A DNA stretch of 64,000 nucleotides from the NCBI RefSeq assembly GCF_019331675.1, contig NZ_JAHBBJ010000008.1, positions 62,001 through 126,000 on the forward strand, read 5' to 3'. Origin of the DNA: Bifidobacterium miconisargentati. GTDB lineage: Bacteria; Actinomycetota; Actinomycetes; Actinomycetales; Bifidobacteriaceae. Positions 15,934 to 25,503 of the stretch are shown here, one piece after another; position 1 is the stretch's first letter, and every line of letters starts with the position of its first letter. Both the position numbers and the translations under genes were made by a program. Below the pieces are notes generated by a model. That model did not search any database and had not been told where the DNA came from. It was given only the letters and a program-made list of their open reading frames with translations.

Positions 15934-16797
15934 ATGACTTCCGAACGCTCCATTGATTCCGATACGACGGGTGCCGCCGACGTGAGTTTTGCCACCGGTG
16001 ACGCCGGTAATGGCACCGTTGCCGCGACCGGCATCAAGGCCGGCTCTGGCGATGCGGGCAGCACGGCCGCCGGCGCCGCCCAGACCATCGTCACCTCGGA
16101 AATGTCGCTGCACGACCGACTGCTGGACGAGTGGGGTATGGCCGTGGTCGGCGGCGCCGTCGCGGCGGGGGAGCGGCTGCCCGAGCCGGACATGGGAGGC
16201 GACGCGACGCCGTCGCGCACGGTGACGCGCGAGGTGACGCGCGTGCTGGAATCGATGGGACTGGTCAGCGTCAAACGCAAGGCAGGCGCCACCGCCAATC
16301 CAATCGAGGCTTGGAACATTCTGGATCCGCAGGTGATCCGTTGGCGGTTGCGCGGCCCGCATCGTATCGCGGCACTGCACGAGCTGTCTCAGCTGCGCGC
16401 GGCCGTGGAGCCCGCGGCGGCCCGATTGGCGGCCACAGCGGCCACTCCGGAACATTGGGCCACGCTGACCGAGGCGGCCATCGGCATGGTGGCGCATTCC
16501 GACCACGCCGACGAATCCGAGTATCTGGAGGCGGATATCCTCTTCCACCGCACGCTGTTGGAGGCGTCCGGCAATCTGATGTTCGCGGCCCTGGGGGAGG
16601 TGATCGCCTCCACGCTGACCGGCCGCACGCAGCACGAGCTCATGCCCAAGACGGCCGACCAGACCGCATTGAACTGGCATACCGAGGTCGCGGCCCTGAT
16701 CCGCAAGGGCGACGGCGCGGCGGCCGAAGCCACCATGCGGCGCATCGTGGACGAATCCGACCAGGCCATCAGCCACATCGCCGGCGACCGGCGGTAA
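15934..16797 (+). CDS. gntR: GntR-family regulator, FCD subfamily, of the gluconate operon
   Basis: A regulator with a winged-helix domain (about 45-115; LHDRLLDEWGMAVVGGAVAAGERLPEP, then TVTREVTRVLESMGLVSVKRKAGA) and a C-terminal FCD ligand domain (about 130-285) whose metal/ligand residues are suggested by EADILFHRTLLEASGN and NWHTEVAALIRKGD. Gluconate or its phosphate is the expected effector. Length 287 residues from ATG 15934. The frame opens at ATG 15856, but the putative promoter overlaps that start and residues before 15934 look unconserved; ATG 15895 is a further candidate. The first about 45 residues are low-complexity Ala/Gly/Thr. Confidence 0.85.
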   Translation: MTSERSIDSDTTGAADVSFATGDAGNGTVAATGIKAGSGDAGSTAAGAAQTIVTSEMSLHDRLLDEWGMAVVGGAVAAGERLPEPDMGGDATPSRTVTREVTRVLESMGLVSVKRKAGATANPIEAWNILDPQVIRWRLRGPHRIAALHELSQLRAAVEPAAARLAATAATPEHWATLTEAAIGMVAHSDHADESEYLEADILFHRTLLEASGNLMFAALGEVIASTLTGRTQHELMPKTADQTALNWHTEVAALIRKGDGAAAEATMRRIVDESDQAISHIAGDRR

Positions 16798-16814
16798 CAG
16801 GGCGGGCAGCCGGG

Positions 16815-17525
16815 CTACAGCACCACGCGGCGATTGAGTTCGCGGCGCAACTGCCGCCAATTCGGCAGATAGGCGGTCATGCGCCGCTGGAATCCGGCGC
16901 CGTGGCCGCGCTCCCACAGGTGCGTCAGCTCATGCACCAGCACGTACTCCAGGAATCGCGGTTCCATCAGCCCCAATTGCAGGTTCAGCCTGATGCGGCC
17001 GGTGGCCGGCGTGCACGAGCCCCAGCGCGAGGTCATGACGCGCAACGTGATATGCGTGGGCGTCCGGCCGATCACCGGACCCCACTTGGCCAGCAATCCC
17101 GGCAGTTGCGCGTTGATGCCGGCCGCGGCCCGCGCCTTGCGCTCGTCGGTCCAGATTGCGGTGCGGTCGAAGGTGGGCGGGGTCGCTCCGGCGTCGTTCG
17201 CACGACCATCACCGCCAGGCCTGCCGTTGTTTGATTCGCGATTCCCGCCAACGCCGGGACGGCTGCCATGCCCGTCACGCCCGTCACGCGGAAGGACGCC
17301 GCCGGCCAGTCCGCCCATATCCAGCGACCGTCTGCGCGCCTCGGCCATCTTCCGCACGTGCATGTCGATCCACGAACGGCGGCCCCGCACGAAGTCGACG
17401 ATGGTGCGATCGGACATGCGCCGGGGTGCGGAGATCACAATCTCACCGTTCGGCGGCTTAATGCGCAGATACATGTTCTTGATGGGTTTGCGTACCACCT
17501 GCACTTCAAGCCCGTCGATATTCAT
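16815..17525 (-). CDS. YgjP-like (DUF45) metallopeptidase-fold protein
   Basis: A 236-residue cytoplasmic protein of the YgjP/DUF45 family, predicted zinc metallopeptidase. The C-terminal block has TSRWGSC, then HELTHLWERGHGAGF, with the HExxH zinc site and a third His, as in the family. The N-terminal half has the family start VVRKPIKNMYLRIKPPNGEIVISAP. A Gly/Asp/Asn-rich stretch (about 70-110) is an unusual low-complexity insert. ATG 17525 is chosen because it begins the conserved domain; the frame opens to 17591 and no good Shine-Dalgarno is seen. It converges with the GntR gene, 17 bases apart. Confidence 0.85.
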   Translation of the reverse strand: MNIDGLEVQVVRKPIKNMYLRIKPPNGEIVISAPRRMSDRTIVDFVRGRRSWIDMHVRKMAEARRRSLDMGGLAGGVLPRDGRDGHGSRPGVGGNRESNNGRPGGDGRANDAGATPPTFDRTAIWTDERKARAAAGINAQLPGLLAKWGPVIGRTPTHITLRVMTSRWGSCTPATGRIRLNLQLGLMEPRFLEYVLVHELTHLWERGHGAGFQRRMTAYLPNWRQLRRELNRRVVL

Positions 17526-17717
17526 GCGGTCATTGTGCAATCGTCGCGCGACACCGCAATGCCATCGGACCAATGATGCAACCATTCGCACCCTTTCTGC
17601 GCGGTCCGATTCTCAGGGAGATTGCCGGTAAAACCAGTTGCGTGAAGTCGCACAACCGACAATCCACGCATCACACGAATCAACCACCGACAGCCCGCAA
17701 ACGGCCATCTGCGCACC

Positions 17718-18596
17718 TCACCGCAGGCACCCGATGCCGACGCCGACCTTGCCGCCGTCCAGCAGGAACCGCTTCATATTGCGCTGCAGCGACGTGTGCT
17801 CGGGCAGCTCGGCAATCGGCGCATCGCACCGCTGGAACACCCACTCGCGCCAGTCCGGCGCGTCCGGATGGGTCTCGCGGATGTCGAATCGACGCTGGAA
17901 GGCGAGGATACGCGAGCTTTCGGGCAGCAGTCGTTCGAGTGCGGGGGAGAGCAGCCACGATTCGCACCAGTACGGCAGGCCCGTCCAGTCGGGGAAGAAC
18001 TCGGCGAGGAACTCACGTGATTCGTCGACGGACCGGTCGCATTGGGCGGGGTCGAGCGACGCATCGGACGGAATATGCACGTTGATGACGCGCGGCAAGC
18101 CCGCGATTGTCGGCACGTCGGCTGCATCGTAGGCCAATTCGAATTCCAGCGACCCAAGCCGGAACAGTCGTGCGCTCAGCTCGCGGTATGTCCAGAAGTC
18201 ACGGTCGAACCCGTACCGCCCATAGCTGGTCCGATGTTCGCCGACGAACCGCGTGAAGCAGCCCATGGTGGCATCGAATATGTCGTCGGGAATGCCCATG
18301 CGGCGGTATGTGGGGAACGTGTACCGGCCGGCCGCGTGCAGCATCCAGTAGAGCATGCGCAGGCCGTTTGGGTCGCCGCCGGCGAGCTCGGCTTTGAGCG
18401 TTTCCCATGATTCGACTCGTTCGCGCGGGTCGGCAAGGCCACGCACGGCTTCCATACCGCTTTCCGATAGCGTTTCGCCGGATTCGTCGATGCACCGAAG
18501 TTCGGCGACGACCGGTTCGGCCATGCCGATGCGCCCGGCCACCTCCAGTACCGTCAGAACCGCCGAGGAACTATCGCGATTATCCAATCCGCCCAT
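17718..18596 (-). CDS. Acyltransferase-like protein (DUF5596-type)
   Basis: A 292-residue soluble protein. The core (about 85-245) reads IPDDIFDATMGCFTRFVGEH...YGFDRDFWTYRELSARLFRLGSLEFEL, then HIPSDASL and WLLSPALERLLPESSRILAFQRRFDI. I recognise this pattern from proteins annotated as acyltransferase domain (DUF5596) proteins, related to the GNAT fold, scattered among gut Firmicutes and Actinobacteria. The substrate is unknown. No signal peptide or membrane segment. The 190 bases between its stop and the YgjP start hold nothing obvious. It sits just upstream of, and opposite to, the tRNA pair. Confidence 0.6.
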   Translation of the reverse strand: MGGLDNRDSSSAVLTVLEVAGRIGMAEPVVAELRCIDESGETLSESGMEAVRGLADPRERVESWETLKAELAGGDPNGLRMLYWMLHAAGRYTFPTYRRMGIPDDIFDATMGCFTRFVGEHRTSYGRYGFDRDFWTYRELSARLFRLGSLEFELAYDAADVPTIAGLPRVINVHIPSDASLDPAQCDRSVDESREFLAEFFPDWTGLPYWCESWLLSPALERLLPESSRILAFQRRFDIRETHPDAPDWREWVFQRCDAPIAELPEHTSLQRNMKRFLLDGGKVGVGIGCLR

Positions 18597-18751
18597 CTTC
18601 GCCCCTTCGCCCGCCTTCGCCGTTCAGGACCAATCACCAATCATCTTGGTTCTATCATCGCCCGTACGCAACGATTGCGCGCGACGCGCTCAGCGCCCCG
18701 AAACAGACGAAGCACTGTCATTCAACGCGACACGCCGAAGCACCAACCTCG

Positions 18752-18779
18752 TTGACACCTGCACGTTCGGTGGTATTGT
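18752..18779 (+). promoter_or_regulatory. Promoter of the tRNA-Ile/tRNA-Ala unit
   Basis: TTGACA at 18752-18757, a 16-base spacer, then TATTGT at 18774-18779 (or ATTGTA with 17 bases). Initiation would fall near 18786, 25 bases before the first tRNA. Confidence 0.6.
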
Positions 18780-18811
18780 AATCACTTGTGCGCTTTTGAA
18801 GTGCATGGATC

Positions 18812-18885
18812 GGGCCCATAGCTCAGCTGGTTAGAGCGCATCCCTGATAAGGATGAGGTCGGAGGTTCAAGTCCTCCTGGGCCCA
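18812..18885 (+). tRNA. tRNA-Ile (GAT anticodon)
   Basis: A 74-base cloverleaf: acceptor stem GGGCCCA/TGGGCCC, D-arm AGCTCAGCTGGTTAGAGC, anticodon arm CCCTGATAAGG with GAT, T-arm GGAGGTTCAAGTCCTCC, discriminator A. CCA is not encoded (ACA follows). It is the first of two tRNAs in one unit. Confidence 0.97.
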
Positions 18886-18926
18886 CAGAAAATAACAGCG
18901 GCTTCATGCCGCTATTTTTTTCCCAC

Positions 18927-19002
18927 GGGGCATTAGCGCAGCTGGTAGCGCATCTGCTTTGCAAGCAGAGGGTCACCGGTTCGAATCCGGTATGCTCCAC
19001 CA
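18927..19002 (+). tRNA. tRNA-Ala (TGC anticodon)
   Basis: A cloverleaf with acceptor GGGGCAT/ATGCTCC (one G-T pair), D-arm AGCGCAGCTGGTAGCGC, anticodon arm CTGCTTTGCAAGCAG with TGC, T-arm ACCGGTTCGAATCCGGT and discriminator A. CCA is encoded at 19000-19002. It follows tRNA-Ile by 41 bases. Confidence 0.97.
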
Positions 19003-19006
19003 CCAA

Positions 19007-19043
19007 AACCCTTGGAATCAAGCCAATTCCAAGGGTTTTTTCG
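19007..19043 (+). terminator. Rho-independent terminator of the tRNA unit
   Basis: AACCCTTGGAAT at 19007-19018 pairs with ATTCCAAGGGTT at 19026-19037, directly followed by a run of T. It starts 5 bases after the tRNA-Ala CCA. Confidence 0.9.
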
Positions 19044-19086
19044 TTTTCCCGATCACCGACGAACGTATCCCGCGGAACACACCACG

Positions 19087-19146
19087 TTGACACTGCGTCA
19101 AAATGCGCGCTACAATAAGCCGCGAGAGAAATTGACGCTCCGTCAA
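19087..19146 (+). promoter_or_regulatory. Strong promoter with two TTGAC-N5-GTCAA operators
   Basis: -35 TTGACA (19087-19092) and -10 TACAAT (19111-19116) are 18 bases apart. TTGAC-ACTGC-GTCAA (19087-19101) covers the -35 box. TTGAC-GCTCC-GTCAA (19132-19146) lies just after the predicted start near 19123. Identical arms and centres 45 bases apart suggest a dimeric repressor that blocks the promoter of the downstream membrane-protein gene. The regulator is not evident in this window. Confidence 0.7.
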
Positions 19147-19254
19147 CACCGTGCGCATGGCAGCGCATGACGCCTCGGCCCAGCGCCAATGGCCCACGAA
19201 CGGCCCGGCACCAGCGAGGATGACGGGCGTACAGCCACAAAGGAAAGGACAGCA

Positions 19255-20229
19255 ATGCTGTTTCAGGTCTACGGCGACAATGCCGTGTATCAATGGATCG
19301 GATGGATTCTCGTCTTCTGCTGCCTCATCGGCGCCAACGAGCTGGCCCGCCGCACCAAGACGGGCGGCGTCATCGCCTTCCTCGTTGTGCCGGCCATCCT
19401 GACCGTCTACTTCATCACCATCTACACGGCCGCCGCCATGGGTGCCGATTGGGCCCTGAACAACCCCACCTACGTGCACATGACCTCGTGGTTCCACTAC
19501 GCCAAGCTGTACGCGGCCACCATCGGCTGCATCGGCTTCATGGCCCTCAAATACAAGTGGGGCTCCATCGGCAAATCGCAATGGTTCAAGTGCTTCCCGT
19601 TCGTGATCGTGGCCATCAACATCCTCATCGCCGTGGTCTCCGACTTCGAATCCGCCATCCGCGGCTGGGGCACCACCTGGATCTCCACCGAAGGCGTGAC
19701 CCTGTACGGCGGCTGGCACAACGTGTTCAACGGCGTGGCCGGCATCCTCAACATCTTCTGCATGACCGGCTGGTTCGGCATCTACGCCTCCAAGAAGAAG
19801 GACGACATGCTCTGGCCGGACATGACCTGGGTGTTCATCGTGGCTTACGATCTGTGGAACTTCTGCTACACCTACAACTGCCTGCCCACGCACTCCTGGT
19901 ACTGCGGCCTGGCGCTGCTGCTGGCCCCGACCGTGGCCAACTTCTTCTGGAACAAGGGCGGCTGGATCCAGAACCGCGCCTTCACGCTGGCCATCTGGTG
20001 CATGTTCGCGCAGGTCTTCCCGATGTTCCAGGACTACTCCGTGTTCTCCACCCAGTCCGTGAACAACCCGAACGTGAACCTCGTGGTCTCGCTGATCGCC
20101 CTCGTGGCCAACGTGCTGGCGCTCGGCTACATCCTCGTCCGCGCCAAGAAGCAGGGCGTCAACCCGTGGCTGCAGGAGATCTTCAAGGGCACCCGCGACT
20201 ACGAGCAGGCTATCGCCCGCGCAGCGTGA
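19255..20229 (+). CDS. Multi-spanning membrane protein, DUF5692-like
   Basis: A 324-residue integral membrane protein with about 8-9 hydrophobic segments and no soluble domain; the C-terminus is short and charged. It is Trp- and Tyr-rich (GWGTTWISTEGVTLYGGWHN, TYNCLPTHSWYCGLALLLAPT). I place it tentatively in the DUF5692 family; no biochemical role is known to me. AAGGAAAGG 7 bases before ATG 19255 sets the start; the frame opens to 19189. It is monocistronic behind a consensus-like promoter bearing two operators, so expression is likely high but conditional. Confidence 0.65.
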   Translation: MLFQVYGDNAVYQWIGWILVFCCLIGANELARRTKTGGVIAFLVVPAILTVYFITIYTAAAMGADWALNNPTYVHMTSWFHYAKLYAATIGCIGFMALKYKWGSIGKSQWFKCFPFVIVAINILIAVVSDFESAIRGWGTTWISTEGVTLYGGWHNVFNGVAGILNIFCMTGWFGIYASKKKDDMLWPDMTWVFIVAYDLWNFCYTYNCLPTHSWYCGLALLLAPTVANFFWNKGGWIQNRAFTLAIWCMFAQVFPMFQDYSVFSTQSVNNPNVNLVVSLIALVANVLALGYILVRAKKQGVNPWLQEIFKGTRDYEQAIARAA

Positions 20230-20366
20230 TGCCCTCACGACTGTCGTCGTTCGGCGTCGCCTACGGGAACCCCACCGGGCTTCCCGCTTCACGGCTCCGT
20301 GAGCAAATCGTCGCCCACGCGGCGTGACCGGCCCACAGTCACCGTCGTTCGACAGCGGAGCCGACA

Positions 20367-20485
20367 AAACCGGCGCTATGTTTGCGGCCCGACCAAGGCC
20401 CCGCAAACATAGCGCCTTTTTACATCCCCAAACCGGCGTTATGTTTGCGCGCCCTTCGTCGACGCGCAAACATAACGCCGGTTAT
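20367..20485. repeat. Two tandem related palindromes private to this gap
   Basis: GGCGCTATGTTTGCGG (20372-20387) pairs with 20401-20416. A longer version, starting AACCGGCGTTATGTTTGCGC (arm 20431-20451), pairs perfectly over 21 bases with 20463-20483. Both share the GGCGYTATGTTTGCG core and are T-rich after the 3' arm, so they may work as back-to-back terminators between the DUF5692-like gene and the convergent aminotransferase. The rest of this 329-base gap (20230-20558) shows nothing. Confidence 0.7.
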
Positions 20486-20558
20486 TCATCCGCGCCCAGC
20501 CGCACACCATCCGCCCCATCCGCATCCGTCCGATTGGCCGAGTGCGCCGGCGCATACG

Positions 20559-21932
20559 TCACGCCATGACCGTCACCGGGTGGTACGACACGCTGTGCCT
20601 CCCGGTGACGGGGTTCCAAACCCGTTCGGCGAAGGCCCGCAGACGCGCCACGCCCTCACGTAGCTCATCGGCGTCGCCCGCATACGAGAGCCGCATGAAA
20701 CCACGCCCCTCCTCGCCGAACGCCTCGCCCGGCACCACGGCCACCCGCTCCTCATCCAGCAGACGACGCGAAAACCCGTCCGAATCAAGCCCCGTGAGCC
20801 TCACGTCCACGAAGGCGTAGAACGCGCCTTGCGGACGGATGAGGCGCAGCACCGGGCAATCGGCAAGCCCGTCGACCACGATCTGCCGCTTGGTCCGATA
20901 GTCCTCGCGCATCACGGCGACGTGGTCCTGCGGTCCGGTCAGTGCGGCCACGCCGGCATATTGAGACAACGAATTGACCGAGGAATGCATGAGCTCGGCG
21001 ATTTTGCCCGTCTGTTCGATGACCGCCGCGGGCGCCAGCAGGTAGCCGATGCGCCAGCCGGTCATCGCGTACGTCTTCGACAGGCTTTCCACCACGATCG
21101 TGCGTTCCTTCATGCCGGGCACCGCGGCGATCGACGGCGCCACCGCACCGCCAGCGCCGCCAGCGCCGCCAGCACCGCCATCGCCGTCGAACACAAACGG
21201 GTGGTACACCTCGTCCGCAATCGCCCAGATGCCGTGCCGTTTGCACACGTCGGCGATACGCGCCATCTCGGCCGCCGACGTCACCGCGCCGGTCGGGTTG
21301 CCGGGGGAGTTGATGATCACCGCACGGGTCCGCGGGGTGATCGCCGCCTCGATGTCCGCCGCATTGACCCGCATGCCGTTCTCGGGACGCAACGCCACCA
21401 TGACCGGCCGACCGCCCACCAGCATCACCTCCGCATCGTACGAGGTGAAGAACGGCGAGGGAATGATCACCTCATCACCCGGACCCACCACGGCCGCCAA
21501 CGCCAGATACAGGCCAACTGTGGCACCATCCACGGCCTGGATCTCACACTCGGGATCATAGGAAAGTCCCTCCACGCGAGCGGAATAGTCCGCCACCGCA
21601 CGGCGATACTCGGGAATGCCGAGCACGTTCGTGTAGCGCGTCCGCCCGTCGCGCGCGGCGGCACAGGCGGCCTCGACGATATGCGGGGCCGCGGTAGCGC
21701 TCGGCTCGCCCACGGTCAGGGAAATAGCGTCCGGAACCCGCTCCACGCGGTCGAACACGTCGCGGATTCCGGAGCGCGGGATATCGAGCGCAGCAGGGGA
21801 GAGCGGCATCGCCGGTGAAATCATCATGGCCCGCGACGCCGGGACCGACGGCATCGCAGAATCGGACGACGCGGACGAGGGTGCCGTAGTCCCGGACTTC
21901 ACAGCCTGCGCAACGACGGAATACTGCCGCAT
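20559..21932 (-). CDS. PLP-dependent aminotransferase, class I/II
   Basis: A 457-residue fold-type I aminotransferase. Present are the Asn of NSPGNPTGAV, the Asp/Tyr of ADEVYHPFVF, and the PLP lysine in SLSKTYAMTGWRIGYL, with an Arg carboxylate site near RLSYAG. Amino-acid specificity is not clear; alanine/aspartate-type is a guess. The N-terminus has about 45 extra Ser/Ala-rich residues, and a GGAGGAGGAGGA tract from 9-base DNA repeats sits just after the VYHPF motif. GGAGG 7 bases before ATG 21932 fixes the start, though the frame opens to 22040. It is divergent from an Lrp-type regulator. Confidence 0.9.
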   Translation of the reverse strand: MRQYSVVAQAVKSGTTAPSSASSDSAMPSVPASRAMMISPAMPLSPAALDIPRSGIRDVFDRVERVPDAISLTVGEPSATAAPHIVEAACAAARDGRTRYTNVLGIPEYRRAVADYSARVEGLSYDPECEIQAVDGATVGLYLALAAVVGPGDEVIIPSPFFTSYDAEVMLVGGRPVMVALRPENGMRVNAADIEAAITPRTRAVIINSPGNPTGAVTSAAEMARIADVCKRHGIWAIADEVYHPFVFDGDGGAGGAGGAGGAVAPSIAAVPGMKERTIVVESLSKTYAMTGWRIGYLLAPAAVIEQTGKIAELMHSSVNSLSQYAGVAALTGPQDHVAVMREDYRTKRQIVVDGLADCPVLRLIRPQGAFYAFVDVRLTGLDSDGFSRRLLDEERVAVVPGEAFGEEGRGFMRLSYAGDADELREGVARLRAFAERVWNPVTGRHSVSYHPVTVMA

Positions 21933-22022
21933 GTCCAATCCTCCATTCGCCCGGCATCGAACACCTCGCGCAACCAGGCGCACCGTCGGCACAAGCAGGG
22001 CAATCGATACCACCAATACGGA

Positions 22023-22095
22023 AATAATTACATTCCACAAAACCTTTTAATGTAATTATTACATAATTAACTAACTATCGATGTAAACATTACAT
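22023..22095. promoter_or_regulatory. Lrp/AsnC-type operator array between aminotransferase and regulator
   Basis: TGTAATTATTACA (22051-22063) and ATGTAAACATTACAT (22081-22095) share TGTAA-N3-TTACA, centres about 31 bases apart. A half site TTACA at 22028-22032 continues the spacing of about 32. The AT-rich array stands out in high-GC DNA. Helically phased sites are typical for octameric Lrp-family proteins, and the adjacent Lrp gene is the obvious candidate. Confidence 0.7.
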
Positions 22096-22203
22096 TTCAC
22101 AGGCCAAGTCACCGGAATAGTCACACCGGGCGGACGGCAGCGGGTACAGTGGCTCGAAGAGGCGACGGAACCAGAAACGAACCGCACGGGAAACGGAGGC
22201 AGC

Positions 22204-22638
22204 ATGACCGGCATCGACGACACTGACCAGCGCATCCTCACCATGCTCGAGGCCGACGGCCGCGCCACGCTCGCGCAGTTGGCGCAGGCAACCGGACTGT
22301 CCGTCTCGGCGGCGCAGTCGCGTGTGCAGAAGCTGGAGAAGCGCGGGGTCATCAAGGGGTACAAGGCGATCGTCGATCAGGAGCAGCGTGGCCTGCCGAT
22401 CAGCGCGTTCGTCAACGTGACGCCGCTCGACTATTCCGCCGAATCCTCGATTCCGGACAAGCTCAGGGACATCGAGGGCATCGTCTCCTGCTATTCGGTA
22501 GCCGGCGCGCCCAGCTTCGTGCTGGTGGTGCGCGTGGCCTCGCCAGGCGCGCTGGAGGAGCTGCTCAACCTCATCCACCGCACGGTGCCGGTCAGCACCG
22601 AAACCACGGTGATTCTGCAAACCTACTTCGCGCACTGA
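22204..22638 (+). CDS. Lrp/AsnC-family transcriptional regulator
   Basis: A 144-residue regulator with an N-terminal helix-turn-helix (DDTDQRILTMLEADGRATLAQLAQATGLSVSAAQSRVQKLEKRGVIKGY, about 4-54) and a C-terminal ligand/oligomerisation domain of the RAM type (about 65-140). It is transcribed divergently from the aminotransferase gene, with an operator array between them. The likely effector is an amino acid handled by that enzyme. Glutamate dehydrogenase follows 118 bases downstream with its own promoter. Confidence 0.93.
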   Translation: MTGIDDTDQRILTMLEADGRATLAQLAQATGLSVSAAQSRVQKLEKRGVIKGYKAIVDQEQRGLPISAFVNVTPLDYSAESSIPDKLRDIEGIVSCYSVAGAPSFVLVVRVASPGALEELLNLIHRTVPVSTETTVILQTYFAH

Positions 22639-22683
22639 GAGCGGACGGCACGCGCGCGAATTCCCGTAATCCGAGCGAGACCC

Positions 22684-22712
22684 TTGGCAGGCACCCCCTT
22701 GGGACCTACAAT
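22684..22712 (+). promoter_or_regulatory. gdhA promoter
   Basis: TTGGCA (22684-22689) and TACAAT (22707-22712) with a 17-base spacer. Transcription would start near 22719, leaving a leader of about 38 bases before the gdhA ATG. Confidence 0.7.
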
Positions 22713-22732
22713 GAAAGCGCCTTATTTGATAG

Positions 22733-24103
<1,371 letters not shown>

Positions 24104-24402
24104 TCTGATTTTTGGCTTCTTTGGCAAGAAGGAGCTGACACGCGAAGCGTGACTGAGAGGAGTATCTCAGCTCGGTATAGCTCCCCTCAGTCGGCTATCG
24201 CCGCCAGCTCCCCTCAGCGAGGGGAGCCAAAAACTATGACACCCTGACAACTACATAAGACTTGCCCGCTGGCGCGAGGGGCCCACAAGGCCCGCCGCGG
24301 GCGCTTACACGTCCGGCGTGTGGGGCGAATCCTCTCTGCTCCATGCGTCGGACTTTTTGTTCTGACACGCCTGCCGCCCCGCCGCCAGCAGTCATGGCAG
24401 CA
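24104..24402. repeat. Gap with a paired copy of the dispersed hairpin repeat
   Basis: H2 hairpin CACGCGAAGCGTG at 24139-24151 is followed by CTGAGAGGAG. An inverted second copy holds H2 near 24193-24202 and H1 at 24207-24227 (GCTCCCCTC / GAGGGGAGC). The order H2 then H2', H1' suggests a truncated doublet. No gene is present in the 299 bases. Confidence 0.7.
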
Positions 24403-25488
24403 TCATGGCAGCAGATCCCATGGGGCGCGGCGGACCACCAGTTCGAAGAGGAACAGCGCCGCGAAGGCGTACAGCGCATACCGAAGAGTCAATCCACCGA
24501 AGGCGATGCCCGCGATCAACGCAAACGTCATCGCGCCCAACATCGCCGTGCGCAGCACGTAGAACGCCGCGCGCCATCCACCGCGCCGATCCCTGGTTTC
24601 CACGGTCATATGCGTGTACATGCCGCCGAGCGTCTGCCCGCGATGGCACACCGGAATCAGCAGTTGGAATATCAGGAACGCCAGCAACCCCACCGCAGGC
24701 GCCACGAAGTTCAGCCAATCCACGCCGACCGTCACCCGTCCGCCGAACAGCGTGAAATCACCGTTCTGCAACGGTTCGGCCACCTTGTAGAACAGCAGCA
24801 CCACGCCGAACGTAATCGGGAAATACACCAGCACCACGAAGATCATGTCGATCGCGAACGCCACGGCCCGGTGCAGCGCGCCCGGCTTGCGGTTCACGTC
24901 ACCGCGCCCCGGCGTCGAGGCCGTCGGCACCCATCGGCCGAACGCCACGGCCAGCCAGCAGCCGACCAACGCGCCCATCGCGTTCGTGATCAGATCGTCC
25001 ACATCGAACTGACGGTAGGCGCACGGGTACAGGCCCCAGAAACCGGTGAGCTGCGTGGTTTCGATGAGTAGGGAGACCACGAATCCAGAGGCCAGCACCG
25101 CCCACCATCGCCAGCGAAGCCATCGGGCGACGACGAAGCCGAGCGGCACGAACAGCACCACGTTCATCACGAGTTGCAGCACGCCGGTCATGCCGGAATA
25201 CCGCACGTCCTCGATGAAGCGCATCGGATCGAGCTGCGGGGCGTACTGGCCGGACGTGGCCTCGCAGAAGGCCTCCGGCTCGTCCGGCATCGGGTAGAGC
25301 GTGAACGCCACGAGACCCAGCACGTACAGCACGGTCAGGTAGTCGGCCGCCGCCGACAGCAGACGCAGGCGATGGTGACGGTGGTAATGCACCGCCAGGA
25401 TCGGCAGGGTCAGCACCGCCGAGACGATGGGCCACAGCACGCCCGCGATGATGAACGACGTGGAGAAGTAACTCAGATACCGCAGCAT
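24403..25488 (-). CDS. VanZ-like and RDD membrane protein
   Basis: A 361-residue integral membrane protein. The N-terminal part (about 40-185) is VanZ-like: Asn-Val-rich hydrophobic segments with LVMNVVLFVPLGF, SLLIETTQL and RQFDVDDLITNAMGALVG, a family hallmark. The C-terminal part (about 200-345) is an RDD-type domain with GALHRAVAFAIDM and HRGQTLGGMYTHM. VanZ relates to low-level teicoplanin resistance in enterococci, but most homologues have unknown roles, so resistance should not be assumed. A GGTGGAG motif precedes the start. The fusion of VanZ and RDD recurs in actinobacteria. Confidence 0.87.
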   Translation of the reverse strand: MLRYLSYFSTSFIIAGVLWPIVSAVLTLPILAVHYHRHHRLRLLSAAADYLTVLYVLGLVAFTLYPMPDEPEAFCEATSGQYAPQLDPMRFIEDVRYSGMTGVLQLVMNVVLFVPLGFVVARWLRWRWWAVLASGFVVSLLIETTQLTGFWGLYPCAYRQFDVDDLITNAMGALVGCWLAVAFGRWVPTASTPGRGDVNRKPGALHRAVAFAIDMIFVVLVYFPITFGVVLLFYKVAEPLQNGDFTLFGGRVTVGVDWLNFVAPAVGLLAFLIFQLLIPVCHRGQTLGGMYTHMTVETRDRRGGWRAAFYVLRTAMLGAMTFALIAGIAFGGLTLRYALYAFAALFLFELVVRRAPWDLLP

Positions 25489-25503
25489 AACTCCACCCTA
25501 TCG

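Noticed and set aside
24139..24228. CRISPR-like array from repeated GCTCCCCTCAG motifs
   Set aside because: The repeats are few, palindromic, irregularly spaced and in inverted orientation, with no cas genes nearby. They belong to the dispersed hairpin family.
24403..25488. Glycopeptide-resistance gene, because of the VanZ-like domain
   Set aside because: VanZ-like domains are widespread in membrane proteins without resistance role, and no van cluster is present.
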